Below, piece after piece: positions 34,192 to 43,673 of a stretch of DNA of 64,000 nt. Within the stretch, counting starts at the first letter, position 1. Each line of letters begins with the position of its first letter. Origin of the DNA: Streptomyces brasiliensis. Its GTDB lineage: Bacteria > Actinomycetota > Actinomycetes > Streptomycetales > Streptomycetaceae. The stretch is taken from assembly GCF_014647875.1 (NCBI RefSeq), contig NZ_BMQA01000005.1:307076-371075 (forward strand). Reading direction: 5' to 3'. The translations under genes were made by a program, and so were the position numbers. Under the pieces are notes generated by a model. The model was given only the letters and a program-made list of their open reading frames with translations, was not told the origin of the DNA and did no database searches.

Positions 34192-37100
34192 ATGCCCGAC
34201 GCTGCCGCGCGACACGGTCCGCCACCGGTGACCGTCCGGGACGGCGACCCCATCGCCGAACTGGTCCTCCGATTGCGGGAGATCGGTCTCGACCCGGACG
34301 CCGAGGGGCTGAGCGACGCGCTCTGGCTGGCCCGCTGGTCGCGTCCCGCGGGTGCCGGGGACGCGGACGACCCGGACACCGGCTCCGGCGTACAGCTCCC
34401 TCGCGTGCCCGGCGAACTCCCGACGGACCGCCGTCACCCCGCACCGGAGGAGGGCCGCCGCGCGTCGCGTCCGGAACCGCAGCCCGCCACGGCCGGACCC
34501 GGCCGGCATGTCGCCCTGTACCCGCTGCCGCAGGACGGCGCCTTCCGCAGCCGTGGCTCCGCACACGTGACGGCGCTGCCGGTGGGTGTGCCCGCCGCCC
34601 CCGTGCTGCCCGCACCGCTCGAACTCCAGCGGGCCCTACGGCCGTTGCAGGCCTACCGCAGCGCCGCTCCGCCGCTGCGCACCGAGCTCGACGAGACGGC
34701 GACCGCGGAACAGAGCGCCCGCGCCGGCGGGCTGATCCTGCCCGTCCACCGCGCCGTGACCCGCGGCGACGCCCGGCTGCAACTGGTGCTCGACGCCTCC
34801 CCCTCGATGCGGGTCTGGGATCGGATGTTCAACGAACTCCAGCAGGTCTTCGGCCAGTTGGGTGCGTTCGGCGACATCCAGATCAGCCATCTGCACGCGG
34901 ACCCGGACGGCGAACCCGTCGTCAGCCGCAGCCCCGACGCGCGCGCGGCCCCGCTGCACACCGCCGACCGCCTGAGCGACCCCACCGGGCGCCGTATCAC
35001 CCTCCTGGTCAGCGACTGCGCGGGCCCGCTGTGGCGCGGCGGCCATGCGCACCGGCTCCTGCACCACCTCGCCCGGCAGGGCCCGGCCGCAGTGCTCCAG
35101 CCGCTGCCGCAGCGCCTGTGGAACCGCACCAGACTGCCCGTCACCTACGGCGAGTTGACCCGTGGCGAGACCCTGGCGGGTGCCGCCGCGCTGCACGTGC
35201 GCACTCCGGCGGGTGCCCCGCTCACCGGACCGCGCGGCGCCCTCCCGGTGCCGGTGCTGCCGCCCGAACCGGTGGCGCTCGGCGCGTGGGCGCGGCTGCT
35301 GTCCGGAGCCGGCTCCGGACCTGTGGCGGGCGCCGTGGGCTGGGTGCGCGCGGACCAGCCACTGGTGCCACCGGCCCGCCCCGGCCGCCGTCCGACGTCG
35401 GTCGAGCGGGTCAGCAGGTTCCGCTCGGCCGCCTCCCCGGCCGCCGGCCGCCTCGCCGTCTACCTCGCGGCCGCCCCGCTGTGCCTGCCGGTGATGCAGC
35501 TGGTGCAGCGCACGATGCTGCCCGACTCCGGCCCCTCCGAACTCGCCGAGGTCCTGCTCGGCGGCCTGGTCACCCGCGCCGGGGAGGACATCGGCGCGGA
35601 CGGCGTGCAGTGGTACGAGATGCCGCCCGACGTGCAGGAGGCGCTGCTGTCCACGCTCGGCCGGGACGAGGCCGTCCTGGTCCTCAAGCACTGCTCCGCC
35701 TACATCGAGCAGCGCTTCGGCAAGGGCGGACCCAACTTCCCCGCTCTCGCTCTCGCCCAGCTCGGCGGCGAGCCCGGCCCCGGCACCGGACGCGCCTACT
35801 CGCCGGGCGCCGGCTACCCCGGTGAGAACGGCGACAACGGCGACGCCACGCTCGTCCCGCAGCCCTTCGCCGAGGTCGCGGCCCGCGTCCTGGAGCGCTT
35901 CATGCCACTGCCCGAGCAGTTCCGGATGTACGGCAGCACGGGCGGCGGCACCGCCACCGGGGAGCGGCCCACGCACCCGGCGGTCACCCGGGCCCGCTCG
36001 CTGCTCGCGCGGTTCGACGACGAGGGCATGGTGCAGGACCTGATCGACGCCGTACAGCTGCTGCGCGGCGCCACCGAGCACGAACGCCCGCCCGGCGCCG
36101 ACCCCGAGCTGTGGGCCGAGTACGCGCGCTGCACGCTGCGGCTGTGGGAGGTGCAGGGCGGCGCGGAGCTGCTGCGCGAGGCCGAGGCCGCCGCGGAGCG
36201 GGCCGTCGCCCATCCGCACGCCCAGCACGAACGGGCCGCGCTGGCCCGGGTGCTGCACGCCGCGGCGACCGACCGCAGGCGCCGCGGCGACCCGCGCGGC
36301 GCCCTCGACCTGCTGCGCCGCGCGGACCGGGAGTACGCGGTCGCCTGTGCCGCCCCCGGCCTTGACCAGCAGGAGGCGCTGCGGCTCACCCTGGAACGAG
36401 TCAACGCCCTGGACGCGCAGTGGCGCCTCGGCGGGGACAGCGCACTGCTCCAGGGCGCCGTCGGCATGCTGGAGGCGTTCGCCGACGCCTGGCCGGACCG
36501 CCGCGCCCGCCCGCCCGAACTCCCGCTCGCGCACGGCCGGATCCTGCTGCGCCTGTCGGACGTCACGACCGACCCGGAACAGGCCCGCGGCTACGCCGAG
36601 CAGGCGGCACGCTCGCTGCGAGACGCGTTGGCGGCCGAGACCGCCGATCCGTTCCGCGAGCGGGTACGCGTGGTGCTCGACCTCGTCGACGCCCTGCTCC
36701 GCTCGGACGGCGACCTCGACGAGGCCCAGGACCGCGTCGAGGAGGCACTGGCCATGGCCCAGAAGCGCACCCAGCGTGCGGCTCTGCACGTCCGCGCCGG
36801 ACGGATCCGGGCCGCCCGGTACGCCGAGACGGGCGACCCACGCCAACTCCAGGACGCCGCCGTTTCGTTCGCGACGGCGGCCGCGGACATGCCGAGGGAC
36901 GCGTCCGGTTACCCCGACGTCCTCGCCGAGTGGGGCGAGACGCTCCTGCGCCGGGCGCAGTCGGAGGCCGGCGTCCGCTCCGGGGACCCGCTGTCCCAGG
37001 CGGTCCGCGTGCTGCGGGACTGCCGTACCGAGACCCCGGCGGGCAGCGAACACATGGCGTACCGGCTGTTGTTGCTGGGCCGCGCGCTGATCCTGCGGTA

Positions 37101-37545
37101 CCGGCTGCGCGGTGACCGCGTCGACCTGCGGGAGGCGGAGTACCTCTTCGGCCTCGCGGCGGCCGACGCGGAGGAGCCCTTCCTGGCCGCGCGCTGCCGG
37201 CTCGAGCTGGGACAGGCCCAGTACGAGGCCTACCGCGGTCTCGGCCGCCCCACCCGACTAGCCCGCCTCGACGACGCGGTGGACGCCTTCCGGCTGGCCG
37301 CGGAGTCCGCCCGCGAGGCGGAGGAGACGGCCCGCACGGACCGCCGCCGCCAGGAGGCGGTGGAACTGGGTGCGCAGGCACACCACTGGCGGGGTATGTC
37401 CTACGAGGCGGCCGCCCGCCCACGGGCCGCCCGCGAGGCGTACCGCGCCGCCCGCACCGAGTGGTCCAGGCTGCCGGAGGGCAGTGTGAGCGCCGGAGGA
37501 CCGACGGCGGCCGAGACGGCGGCGCGGTTGGCGGAACTGGAGTGA
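34192..37545 (+). CDS. SAV_2336-type protein with vWA-like domain and TPR region
   Basis: Protein of 1117 residues. After a Pro/Arg-rich start comes an SAV_2336-type N-terminal region and a vWA-like domain with a MIDAS-like LVLDASPSMRVW and TLLVSDCAGPLW. The second half is a long array of helical TPR-like repeats (ALDLLRRADREYAVACAAPGL; AEYLFGLAAADAEEPFLAARCRLELGQAQ). With the MoxR and VMAP proteins it completes a vWA-MoxR-VMAP ternary set. ATG 34192 follows closely on the MoxR gene. Confidence 0.85.
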   Translation: MPDAAARHGPPPVTVRDGDPIAELVLRLREIGLDPDAEGLSDALWLARWSRPAGAGDADDPDTGSGVQLPRVPGELPTDRRHPAPEEGRRASRPEPQPATAGPGRHVALYPLPQDGAFRSRGSAHVTALPVGVPAAPVLPAPLELQRALRPLQAYRSAAPPLRTELDETATAEQSARAGGLILPVHRAVTRGDARLQLVLDASPSMRVWDRMFNELQQVFGQLGAFGDIQISHLHADPDGEPVVSRSPDARAAPLHTADRLSDPTGRRITLLVSDCAGPLWRGGHAHRLLHHLARQGPAAVLQPLPQRLWNRTRLPVTYGELTRGETLAGAAALHVRTPAGAPLTGPRGALPVPVLPPEPVALGAWARLLSGAGSGPVAGAVGWVRADQPLVPPARPGRRPTSVERVSRFRSAASPAAGRLAVYLAAAPLCLPVMQLVQRTMLPDSGPSELAEVLLGGLVTRAGEDIGADGVQWYEMPPDVQEALLSTLGRDEAVLVLKHCSAYIEQRFGKGGPNFPALALAQLGGEPGPGTGRAYSPGAGYPGENGDNGDATLVPQPFAEVAARVLERFMPLPEQFRMYGSTGGGTATGERPTHPAVTRARSLLARFDDEGMVQDLIDAVQLLRGATEHERPPGADPELWAEYARCTLRLWEVQGGAELLREAEAAAERAVAHPHAQHERAALARVLHAAATDRRRRGDPRGALDLLRRADREYAVACAAPGLDQQEALRLTLERVNALDAQWRLGGDSALLQGAVGMLEAFADAWPDRRARPPELPLAHGRILLRLSDVTTDPEQARGYAEQAARSLRDALAAETADPFRERVRVVLDLVDALLRSDGDLDEAQDRVEEALAMAQKRTQRAALHVRAGRIRAARYAETGDPRQLQDAAVSFATAAADMPRDASGYPDVLAEWGETLLRRAQSEAGVRSGDPLSQAVRVLRDCRTETPAGSEHMAYRLLLLGRALILRYRLRGDRVDLREAEYLFGLAAADAEEPFLAARCRLELGQAQYEAYRGLGRPTRLARLDDAVDAFRLAAESAREAEETARTDRRRQEAVELGAQAHHWRGMSYEAAARPRAAREAYRAARTEWSRLPEGSVSAGGPTAAETAARLAELE

Positions 37546-37567
37546 CCGCAACGAGGAGAGGGCAGGG

Positions 37568-37732
37568 ATGAGCGACACGGAACCCGGCGAGGTGCTGCCG
37601 GATCTGCTGGAGGTGGATCTGGAGGAGCTGAGGACGATCCAGCATCCGGTGCTGCGTGAGGTGCTGGAAGGACTGCGGGAGCGGGCGGAGCGGCCGAGCG
37701 AGATGCTGTGGGGCTTCAGCCGGTGCATGTGA
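37568..37732 (+). CDS. FxSxx-like RiPP precursor peptide (FxsA type) with variant C-terminus
   Basis: Peptide of 54 residues beginning MSDTEPGEVLPDLLEVDLEELR, an acidic, Leu-rich leader typical of FxSxx-COOH precursors, and ending SEMLWGFSRCM. Known members end F-x-S-x-x; here the last five residues are F-S-R-C-M, so the Ser is one place closer to the Phe and a Cys is present. GGCAGGG lies just upstream of the ATG. The radical SAM gene follows after about 105 nt. It is the likely substrate of the FxsB-type and HExxH enzymes. Confidence 0.75.
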   Translation: MSDTEPGEVLPDLLEVDLEELRTIQHPVLREVLEGLRERAERPSEMLWGFSRCM

Positions 37733-37837
37733 GCTGAAGAACGAGCGGAAAGAGACAACTTCGGACGTGCGGGGTTTCCGTACCCACCCGGACCGGGAAT
37801 GCGCGCCACGACGGGTGGACGGCATGGGGGTGCTGTT

Positions 37838-39028
37838 GTGTCTGGACAGACGGCTCCCGTTCCGGCGTCCACCATCCCCTCGCCCTTCCGGCAGTTCATC
37901 GTGAAGGTGCACGGCCGCTGCAACCTCGCCTGCCGCTACTGCTACCTCTACGAGGGCCCCGACCACACCTGGCGCACCCGTCCCGCCGCCGCCCCGTCCG
38001 AGGTCCTCACGCGCACCGCCGAGCGCATCGCCGAGCACGCCCGCGCCCACGGCCTGCCGACCGTCTCGCTCGTCCTGCACGGCGGCGAACCGTTGCTCGC
38101 GGGCGCGGACACCCTCGCCCGCTTCACCGACGACGTACGCGCCCGTGTTCCCGCCGACTGCATCGTCCAGGCGACCGTCCAGACCAACGGCACACTCCTG
38201 ACGGAGAAGCGCGTCGCCGTGCTCGCCCGGCACGGCATCCGGATCGGCATCAGCCTCGACGGCGGCTTGCCCGAGCACAACGCGCGTCGACTCGACCACG
38301 CCGGGCGCCCGTCCTGGCCCGCCGCCGTGCGCGGGGCCCGCCTGGTCGCCGGGCGGTTCCCGGCGTCGTACGCCGGAATCCTCACCGTCGTCGACCCTGT
38401 GCTCGATCCGGTGGAGACATACGAGTCCCTGCTCGAACTGGGTCCGCCCGCACTGGACTTGCTGTTGCCTGACAGCAACTGGTCGGCGCCCCCGCCGCAT
38501 TGGGAGGGCGCGCGCCACGGCGCCTGGCTGTGCGCCGTGTTCGACCGCTGGTGGACGGCCGGGCACCGGGAGACCCGGGTGCGGCTGTTCGAGGAGTGCC
38601 TGGCGCTGCTGCTGGGGCTGCCGGCGGCCACGGAGTACCTGGGCCTCGCCGCCTTCGACGCGCTCGTCGTGGAGACGGACGGGTCGATCGAGCAGGTCGA
38701 CTCCCTCAAGTCCGCCTACGAGGGCGCCTCACGCACCGGTCTGGACGTCTTCCGGCACGCCTTCGACGAGGCGCTCGACCATCCTGGGGTGGCCGCCCGG
38801 CAGGCGGGCGTGGCGTCCCTGGCGGACCGGTGCCGGGTCTGCCCGCTGGTCGAGGTGTGCGGCGGCGGCCACTACGCCCACCGCTACCGGGCCGGACACG
38901 GCTTCCGGAACCCTTCCGTGTACTGCGCGGACCTGCAGCTCTTCATACGTCATGTGGCCGCACGGCTGGCGCGGGACACCGGAGTCGCCAGTCCGGTCCC
39001 GGTCTCTATCGAGGGGGTCACCCCGTGA
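37838..39028 (+). CDS. FxsB-type radical SAM/SPASM peptide-modifying enzyme
   Basis: Protein of 396 residues. The radical SAM cluster motif is CNLACRYC (C28, C32, C35). A GGEP motif (LHGGEPLL) and a C-terminal SPASM-like Cys-rich region (CRVCPLVEVCGGGHY, then VYCADLQ) are present. FxsB enzymes install ring crosslinks on the C-terminal Phe of FxsA peptides. GTG 37838 is preferred because GGGGG lies about 9 nt upstream; ATG 37799 gives a 13-residue longer form. The stop overlaps the next start (GTGA). Confidence 0.88.
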   Translation: MSGQTAPVPASTIPSPFRQFIVKVHGRCNLACRYCYLYEGPDHTWRTRPAAAPSEVLTRTAERIAEHARAHGLPTVSLVLHGGEPLLAGADTLARFTDDVRARVPADCIVQATVQTNGTLLTEKRVAVLARHGIRIGISLDGGLPEHNARRLDHAGRPSWPAAVRGARLVAGRFPASYAGILTVVDPVLDPVETYESLLELGPPALDLLLPDSNWSAPPPHWEGARHGAWLCAVFDRWWTAGHRETRVRLFEECLALLLGLPAATEYLGLAAFDALVVETDGSIEQVDSLKSAYEGASRTGLDVFRHAFDEALDHPGVAARQAGVASLADRCRVCPLVEVCGGGHYAHRYRAGHGFRNPSVYCADLQLFIRHVAARLARDTGVASPVPVSIEGVTP

Positions 39029-40446
39029 TACTTCCGGAGGTCCCGAACCGGGCCCTCGCCGAACTCGGCCGCACCGAAGGCGGCGCCGGCACCCTCGCGC
39101 TCCTCGTCCGTGACCAGGACACAAGACGGTTGCTTCTGCTGCGTGCCGTGCTCGACGCGGCCGAGGCAGCCGACCGGGAGGTGTGCTCCGCCGCCCAGCG
39201 GACACGGCTACGGCAGGACTGGGCCCTGCTCGCGGAGGCCGACCGCACGGACCGGGCGCGGGGCAGGGCCTCGGCGGCGCGGGCGCGGCTCACCCAGCCC
39301 CTGACGGGACCGTGGGCCGGGCGGTGTCTGCGCGGGTTGCGCAGGGCGGCTGCGACGGTCGCGGAGCGACGTGAACTCGCCCTTGACCTGGCCCACTTCA
39401 GCACGCTCGCCGCGGTGGCCGCCGCGCGGGCCGGGACGGCCTTCACCAGCCGGCTGACCCCCCGTGACGGCCTGCTCGCCCTGCCGTCCCTGGGTGTCCT
39501 GCGCACGGACACGGACGAGGCGGCGGTCGAAGCCGTCCACGACAACGGCGTCATGACCCTGCGCCGGTCCGGTGCCCCTGACGTGGTCGTGCACCTGGAG
39601 CGGGACGCCGGAGCCTGGTCCGCCGCACCCGCCTGGACACCGGCCTACACGCTGCCCGGACTGCTCCCCGGAGCGGCACCCGTCCCCCTGGACGACCTCG
39701 ACCCCTACCGCGTACCGCCGCGTGAGCCCGGCCAGTACGCGCTGAGCGGCCCCGCGGCACCCGACGACACCGAGCGCAAACGCTGGCTGCAGGCCTGGTC
39801 CGGCGCGGCTGCCGTGCTGCGGACGGGCGGCGAACACCGGGTCTCGGAGGCACTCGCACTGCTGCGCTGTCTCGTTCCGCTGGAGACGCCTCCGGGTTCG
39901 GACGGCGGCGGTTGCAGTGCGACCCGGCACGAGGCCTTCGGCGCGCTCCTGAGCAGCGTGCCGGCCACGCCGGTGGCCTTCGCCGCGACACTCGTGCACG
40001 AGTTGCAGCACTGCAAGCTGGCGGCGTTGTCGGAAATGGTGACGCTGCATCAATCGGATGGCACAGCACGCTATTTCGCGCCCTGGCGTCCGGATCCGCG
40101 ACCGTACGAGGGACTGCTCCAGGGCGCGTACGCGCACCTGGGGCTCGCCGACTTCTTCCAGCGCCGTGCGCTGAGCCAGGAGCGGGAACGGCAGCGGAGC
40201 GCCTCGGCATGGGTCGAGCACGCGCGCTACCGGGCCCAGGTCGGGGCGGCGCTGCCCGCCCTCGTCGGCTCGCCCCATCTCACCGTGCAGGGAAGGGCGT
40301 TCGTGGACGAGATGGTCGCCGCTCACGAGCGCATGGCCGAAAACCCCGCGCCCCGGGGGCACACGGCGCGCGCCCAGGCATATGTGAAGGCCGCTCGCGC
40401 CCTGTGGACGCAGCGCCACCCCCTGGCGCCGCCCACGAATCGCTGA
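39025..40446 (+). CDS. HExxH-motif putative peptide modification protein
   Basis: Protein of 473 residues with a metal-binding HELQH motif (H325, E326, H329) in FAATLVHELQHCKLAAL. The family (mod_HExxH) is found beside FxsB-type radical SAM enzymes; reported relatives hydroxylate peptide residues and no protease activity is implied. The N-terminal half is helical and Arg-rich. The GTG start overlaps the radical SAM stop, so the two enzymes are made together. Confidence 0.85.
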   Translation: MILPEVPNRALAELGRTEGGAGTLALLVRDQDTRRLLLLRAVLDAAEAADREVCSAAQRTRLRQDWALLAEADRTDRARGRASAARARLTQPLTGPWAGRCLRGLRRAAATVAERRELALDLAHFSTLAAVAAARAGTAFTSRLTPRDGLLALPSLGVLRTDTDEAAVEAVHDNGVMTLRRSGAPDVVVHLERDAGAWSAAPAWTPAYTLPGLLPGAAPVPLDDLDPYRVPPREPGQYALSGPAAPDDTERKRWLQAWSGAAAVLRTGGEHRVSEALALLRCLVPLETPPGSDGGGCSATRHEAFGALLSSVPATPVAFAATLVHELQHCKLAALSEMVTLHQSDGTARYFAPWRPDPRPYEGLLQGAYAHLGLADFFQRRALSQERERQRSASAWVEHARYRAQVGAALPALVGSPHLTVQGRAFVDEMVAAHERMAENPAPRGHTARAQAYVKAARALWTQRHPLAPPTNR

Positions 40447-40574
40447 ATCGCCGACCTCGCCCCTCTGACTGCGCAAAGATCGTCGAGCCGAGGTGTTCGT
40501 TCTTGAGGTCGTCGGACTCCCCAGAGCCGCGCCGAGGTTCTAGGATTTTATGACTACGCGCTGGAGGCCGCTGC

Positions 40575-43500
40575 ATGTCTGAAGCTCGTACCCCGGTCAG
40601 TCCGACCGGGCGGGGGAACGCGAGGCAGACCGTCACGATCAGCTTCGCGGGGTTCAACCGAGCCTGGGCGGCATGGATCGGGGACAGACTGGAGCAGCAC
40701 GGACTGCGCGTCGTGTACCTGCGCTGGGACTCACCGGCGGAGGAGCCGCTGGTGAACCTGCTGCGCGATCTGGCCCTCGCCGAGGGACGGATCCTCATCC
40801 TGGTCAGCGAGTGGTACTTCCAGCTCGGCCCGCGGACCCACGAGGAGTGGAACGCCGCTCTGCGCGAGGTCGTCGCGCCGGAGGCGTCCCGGTTCGCCGC
40901 CGTGTCGATCACCAACGCCTCGCTGCCCACGGCCACCGCCGTCCTGGCACCGGCCAACCTGACCAACATGGGCGCGGACGAGGCCGAACGGCGGCTCTTC
41001 GACCGGCTCGACCTGCCGGTCGACGCCCAGCCCGCCACGGGCGCGGCGCACCGCGGACCGCGCTTTCCCGCGGCCACGCCCGAGGTGTGGGGCGGCGTGC
41101 CCCGCCGCAACACCCGCTTCACCGGCCGCGACGGCCTCCTGAACGACGCCTACCACCGGCTTCAGGGCAGCGAGCCCGGCGCCGGCGTCCTCACGCTGCA
41201 CGGCATGTCCGGTGTGGGCAAGACCCAGTTCGCGGCCGAGTACGTGTACCGGTTCGGCTCCGAGTACGACGTCGTGTGGTGGGTCAACGCCGAGAAACGG
41301 GTGACCTACCGCCGCCTCCTCGCCGAACTCGCCCCAAAGCTGGGCCTGTCGACCGGCGCCGAGTACGGCGAGCGGCTGCGCGCGGTGCGCGACTCCCTGC
41401 GCCGGGGAGACCCGTACTCCCGCTGGCTGCTGATCCTGGACGGGGCCGACGAACCCGACCAGATCTGGGACCTCGTGCCCACCGGACCCGGCCACGTGAT
41501 CATCACCTCCCGCAACCCGGAGTGGGGCGAGCACAACAGCCAGCTCCTCGAAGTACCGGTCTACTCGCGGGAGGAGTCCGTGGCCTTCATCAGGCGCCGT
41601 GCCCCCCGGCTGACCGAACCCGAGGCCGACCAGCTCGCGGACGCCCTGGAGGACCTGCCGCTCCTGCTCGACCAGACGGCGGGCTGGCTCAACGACTCCG
41701 ACCTCTCCGTCGACGACTACATCGCCCTCCTGGAGGGCGGCATCGACCAGGACGTCGTCAAGGTCTCCGCGGACTTCCCGCTCGCCTTCCAGACCGCGTG
41801 GTCGATACTGCTGAACAAACTCCGCGAGACCGTCCCCGAGTCGGTCGCCCTGCTCCGGCTGTGCACCTTCTTCGCCCCGGGCTTCATCCCCGTACGCCTG
41901 CTGAAGGAGATGCCGCACGACGACCTGCCCGAGGAGCTCTCCGGACTCCTGGACGACCCGCTCCTGTGGAACAAGGCCGTCAACCAGCTGCGCCAGTACT
42001 CCGTGGTGCGCCTGGAGTCCCACGAGTTCCCCGCCGACGAGACCGGCTCCGCCTCCGGCGAGTCCGTCTACCTCCACCGCATGGTCCACCAGATCGTCCA
42101 CAAGGACATGCCGGACGAGGAGCGCCGGGAGTACATCGACGTGGTCCGCCGGGCCCTGGCCGCGGCGGATCCCGGCCGCCCCACCGACACCCGCAACTGG
42201 GACGCCTACGCCGAGATCGTCGCGCATCTGAAGTACGCGGACGTCCTCAAGAGCTCGGACCGGAACGTCCAGAACCTGGTCCTCAACTGCCTGCGCTACA
42301 TGTGGTTCGCGGGCGAGTACAACTCGGGCGTCAAGCTGGGCAAACGGACCCTGGACACCTGGCGACGGCTGCTCGGCGAGTCACACGCGCGGGTCTGGGA
42401 GGCCACCTTCCACTACGCCAACCTGCTGCGCTCGACGGGCAGGGTCCTCGAGACGGAGGCTCTCGAGCGGGCCGCGGCGGATCAGCTGCGCGAGGAACGG
42501 GGCGAGCGTGACCTGGAGTATCTGCGGACGGTCGCCGGACTCGCCGCCGACCTGCGGATCCTCGGCCGCTACGACGAGGCGCTCGAACTGGAACGGTGGC
42601 TGTACCCCACCTATCAGGAGCTGCTGGGCGACCAGGATTCCCGGACCCTCAACGCCCTGAACAACATGGGCTTCTCCCTCCGGCTCCTCGGCAAGTACGA
42701 GGAGTCCATGGACATCGACCGCAGGACACTGGAGGCGCGCCGTCTGCTGCTGAAGGCCCGGCACCCCTGGACCCTTCTCTCCGAGGGCTCCTACGCCATC
42801 AACCTCAGACTCCTCGGCCGCTACGGCGAAGCAGAGTCGGTCCAGGCGAAGAACGTGCGCGAGTGCCGGATCGTCGTGGGGAAGGACAACCCCGGGACCC
42901 TGCGGGCCGAACTCAACCTGGCGCTGTGCCTGCTGCGTGGCGGGAACCGCGCCGACGCGGGGGAACTCCTCACGAACGTCCTGGAGGGTTACGAGCGCAA
43001 GCTGGGCGACACGGCCCTCGAGACGCTGTCCGCCGCCGTCAGCCAGAACTGCTTCGCCCGCGAGCACGGCGACATCGACCAGGCCCGGGAGACCGGCGAG
43101 TCCATCATCGCCCGTTACGAGATGCTCCTGCCCGAAGGGCACCCGTTCATCATCGGCGCCCGCGCCAACCACGCCCTGGTCCTGCGGAGCGTCGGTGAAC
43201 GCGAGCACGCGCACGTGCTCATCGAGCAGTCCCTCGCCGACATGACCGCGGCCGTCGGCGACAGCCACCCCTACACCCTGGGCTGCGCCGTCAACGCCTC
43301 GGCCCTGCGCAACCTGGTCGGCGAGACGGACTCCGCGGCGGAGCTGAGCCGGGGCACGATCAGCCGCGCCACCGAGACCCTGGGCCGTACCCACCCCCTG
43401 ACCCTGTCCGCCCGTGTCGCCCACGCGGCCGACCTCCGCGGCCTGAGGGACCGTCAACAGGCCGAGAAGGTCGAGCAGGAGGCCCTCTCCGACCTGGCGG

Positions 43501-43586
43501 CGACCCTCGGCCCCCAACACGTCCACACCATCTCCGCCCGGTCCCGCAACCGGCCGTACTGGGACTTCGAGCCGCAGACGACGTGA
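40575..43586 (+). CDS. FxSxx-system protein: TIR-like, NB-ARC-type NTPase and TPR
   Basis: Protein of 1003 residues. Residues about 15-150 are TIR-like (VTISFAGFNRAWAAWIGDRL; ILILVSEWYFQL). An NB-ARC/STAND NTPase follows with P-loop GMSGVGKTQ (about 210) and Walker B WLLILDGADE. The C-terminal half is TPR repeats (NALNNMGFSLRLLGKYEESMDID; LREERGERDLEYLRTVAGLA). This matches the large TPR protein of FxSxx-COOH clusters. ATG 40575 has CTGGAGG 7 nt upstream. A taggat -10-like element at 40541-40546 may give it its own promoter. Confidence 0.9.
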   Translation: MSEARTPVSPTGRGNARQTVTISFAGFNRAWAAWIGDRLEQHGLRVVYLRWDSPAEEPLVNLLRDLALAEGRILILVSEWYFQLGPRTHEEWNAALREVVAPEASRFAAVSITNASLPTATAVLAPANLTNMGADEAERRLFDRLDLPVDAQPATGAAHRGPRFPAATPEVWGGVPRRNTRFTGRDGLLNDAYHRLQGSEPGAGVLTLHGMSGVGKTQFAAEYVYRFGSEYDVVWWVNAEKRVTYRRLLAELAPKLGLSTGAEYGERLRAVRDSLRRGDPYSRWLLILDGADEPDQIWDLVPTGPGHVIITSRNPEWGEHNSQLLEVPVYSREESVAFIRRRAPRLTEPEADQLADALEDLPLLLDQTAGWLNDSDLSVDDYIALLEGGIDQDVVKVSADFPLAFQTAWSILLNKLRETVPESVALLRLCTFFAPGFIPVRLLKEMPHDDLPEELSGLLDDPLLWNKAVNQLRQYSVVRLESHEFPADETGSASGESVYLHRMVHQIVHKDMPDEERREYIDVVRRALAAADPGRPTDTRNWDAYAEIVAHLKYADVLKSSDRNVQNLVLNCLRYMWFAGEYNSGVKLGKRTLDTWRRLLGESHARVWEATFHYANLLRSTGRVLETEALERAAADQLREERGERDLEYLRTVAGLAADLRILGRYDEALELERWLYPTYQELLGDQDSRTLNALNNMGFSLRLLGKYEESMDIDRRTLEARRLLLKARHPWTLLSEGSYAINLRLLGRYGEAESVQAKNVRECRIVVGKDNPGTLRAELNLALCLLRGGNRADAGELLTNVLEGYERKLGDTALETLSAAVSQNCFAREHGDIDQARETGESIIARYEMLLPEGHPFIIGARANHALVLRSVGEREHAHVLIEQSLADMTAAVGDSHPYTLGCAVNASALRNLVGETDSAAELSRGTISRATETLGRTHPLTLSARVAHAADLRGLRDRQQAEKVEQEALSDLAATLGPQHVHTISARSRNRPYWDFEPQTT

Positions 43587-43612
43587 GCGGGCCTCAGCGG
43601 CCGGCGCACACG

Positions 43613-43656
43613 CCGAGGGGCCCGGTACCGGATCGGTCCGGTACCGGGCCCCTCGG
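43613..43656. terminator. Strong bidirectional terminator between TPR and 2-oxoglutarate dehydrogenase genes
   Basis: Perfect 20-bp stem (43613-43632 with 43637-43656), TCGG loop. Confidence 0.88.
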
Positions 43657-43673
43657 CTGTCGTGTCGTGCGGT

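Noticed and set aside
31569..34379. Minus-strand open frame of 936 codons
   Set aside because: Antisense to the VMAP and MoxR genes, no domain, no ribosome binding site.
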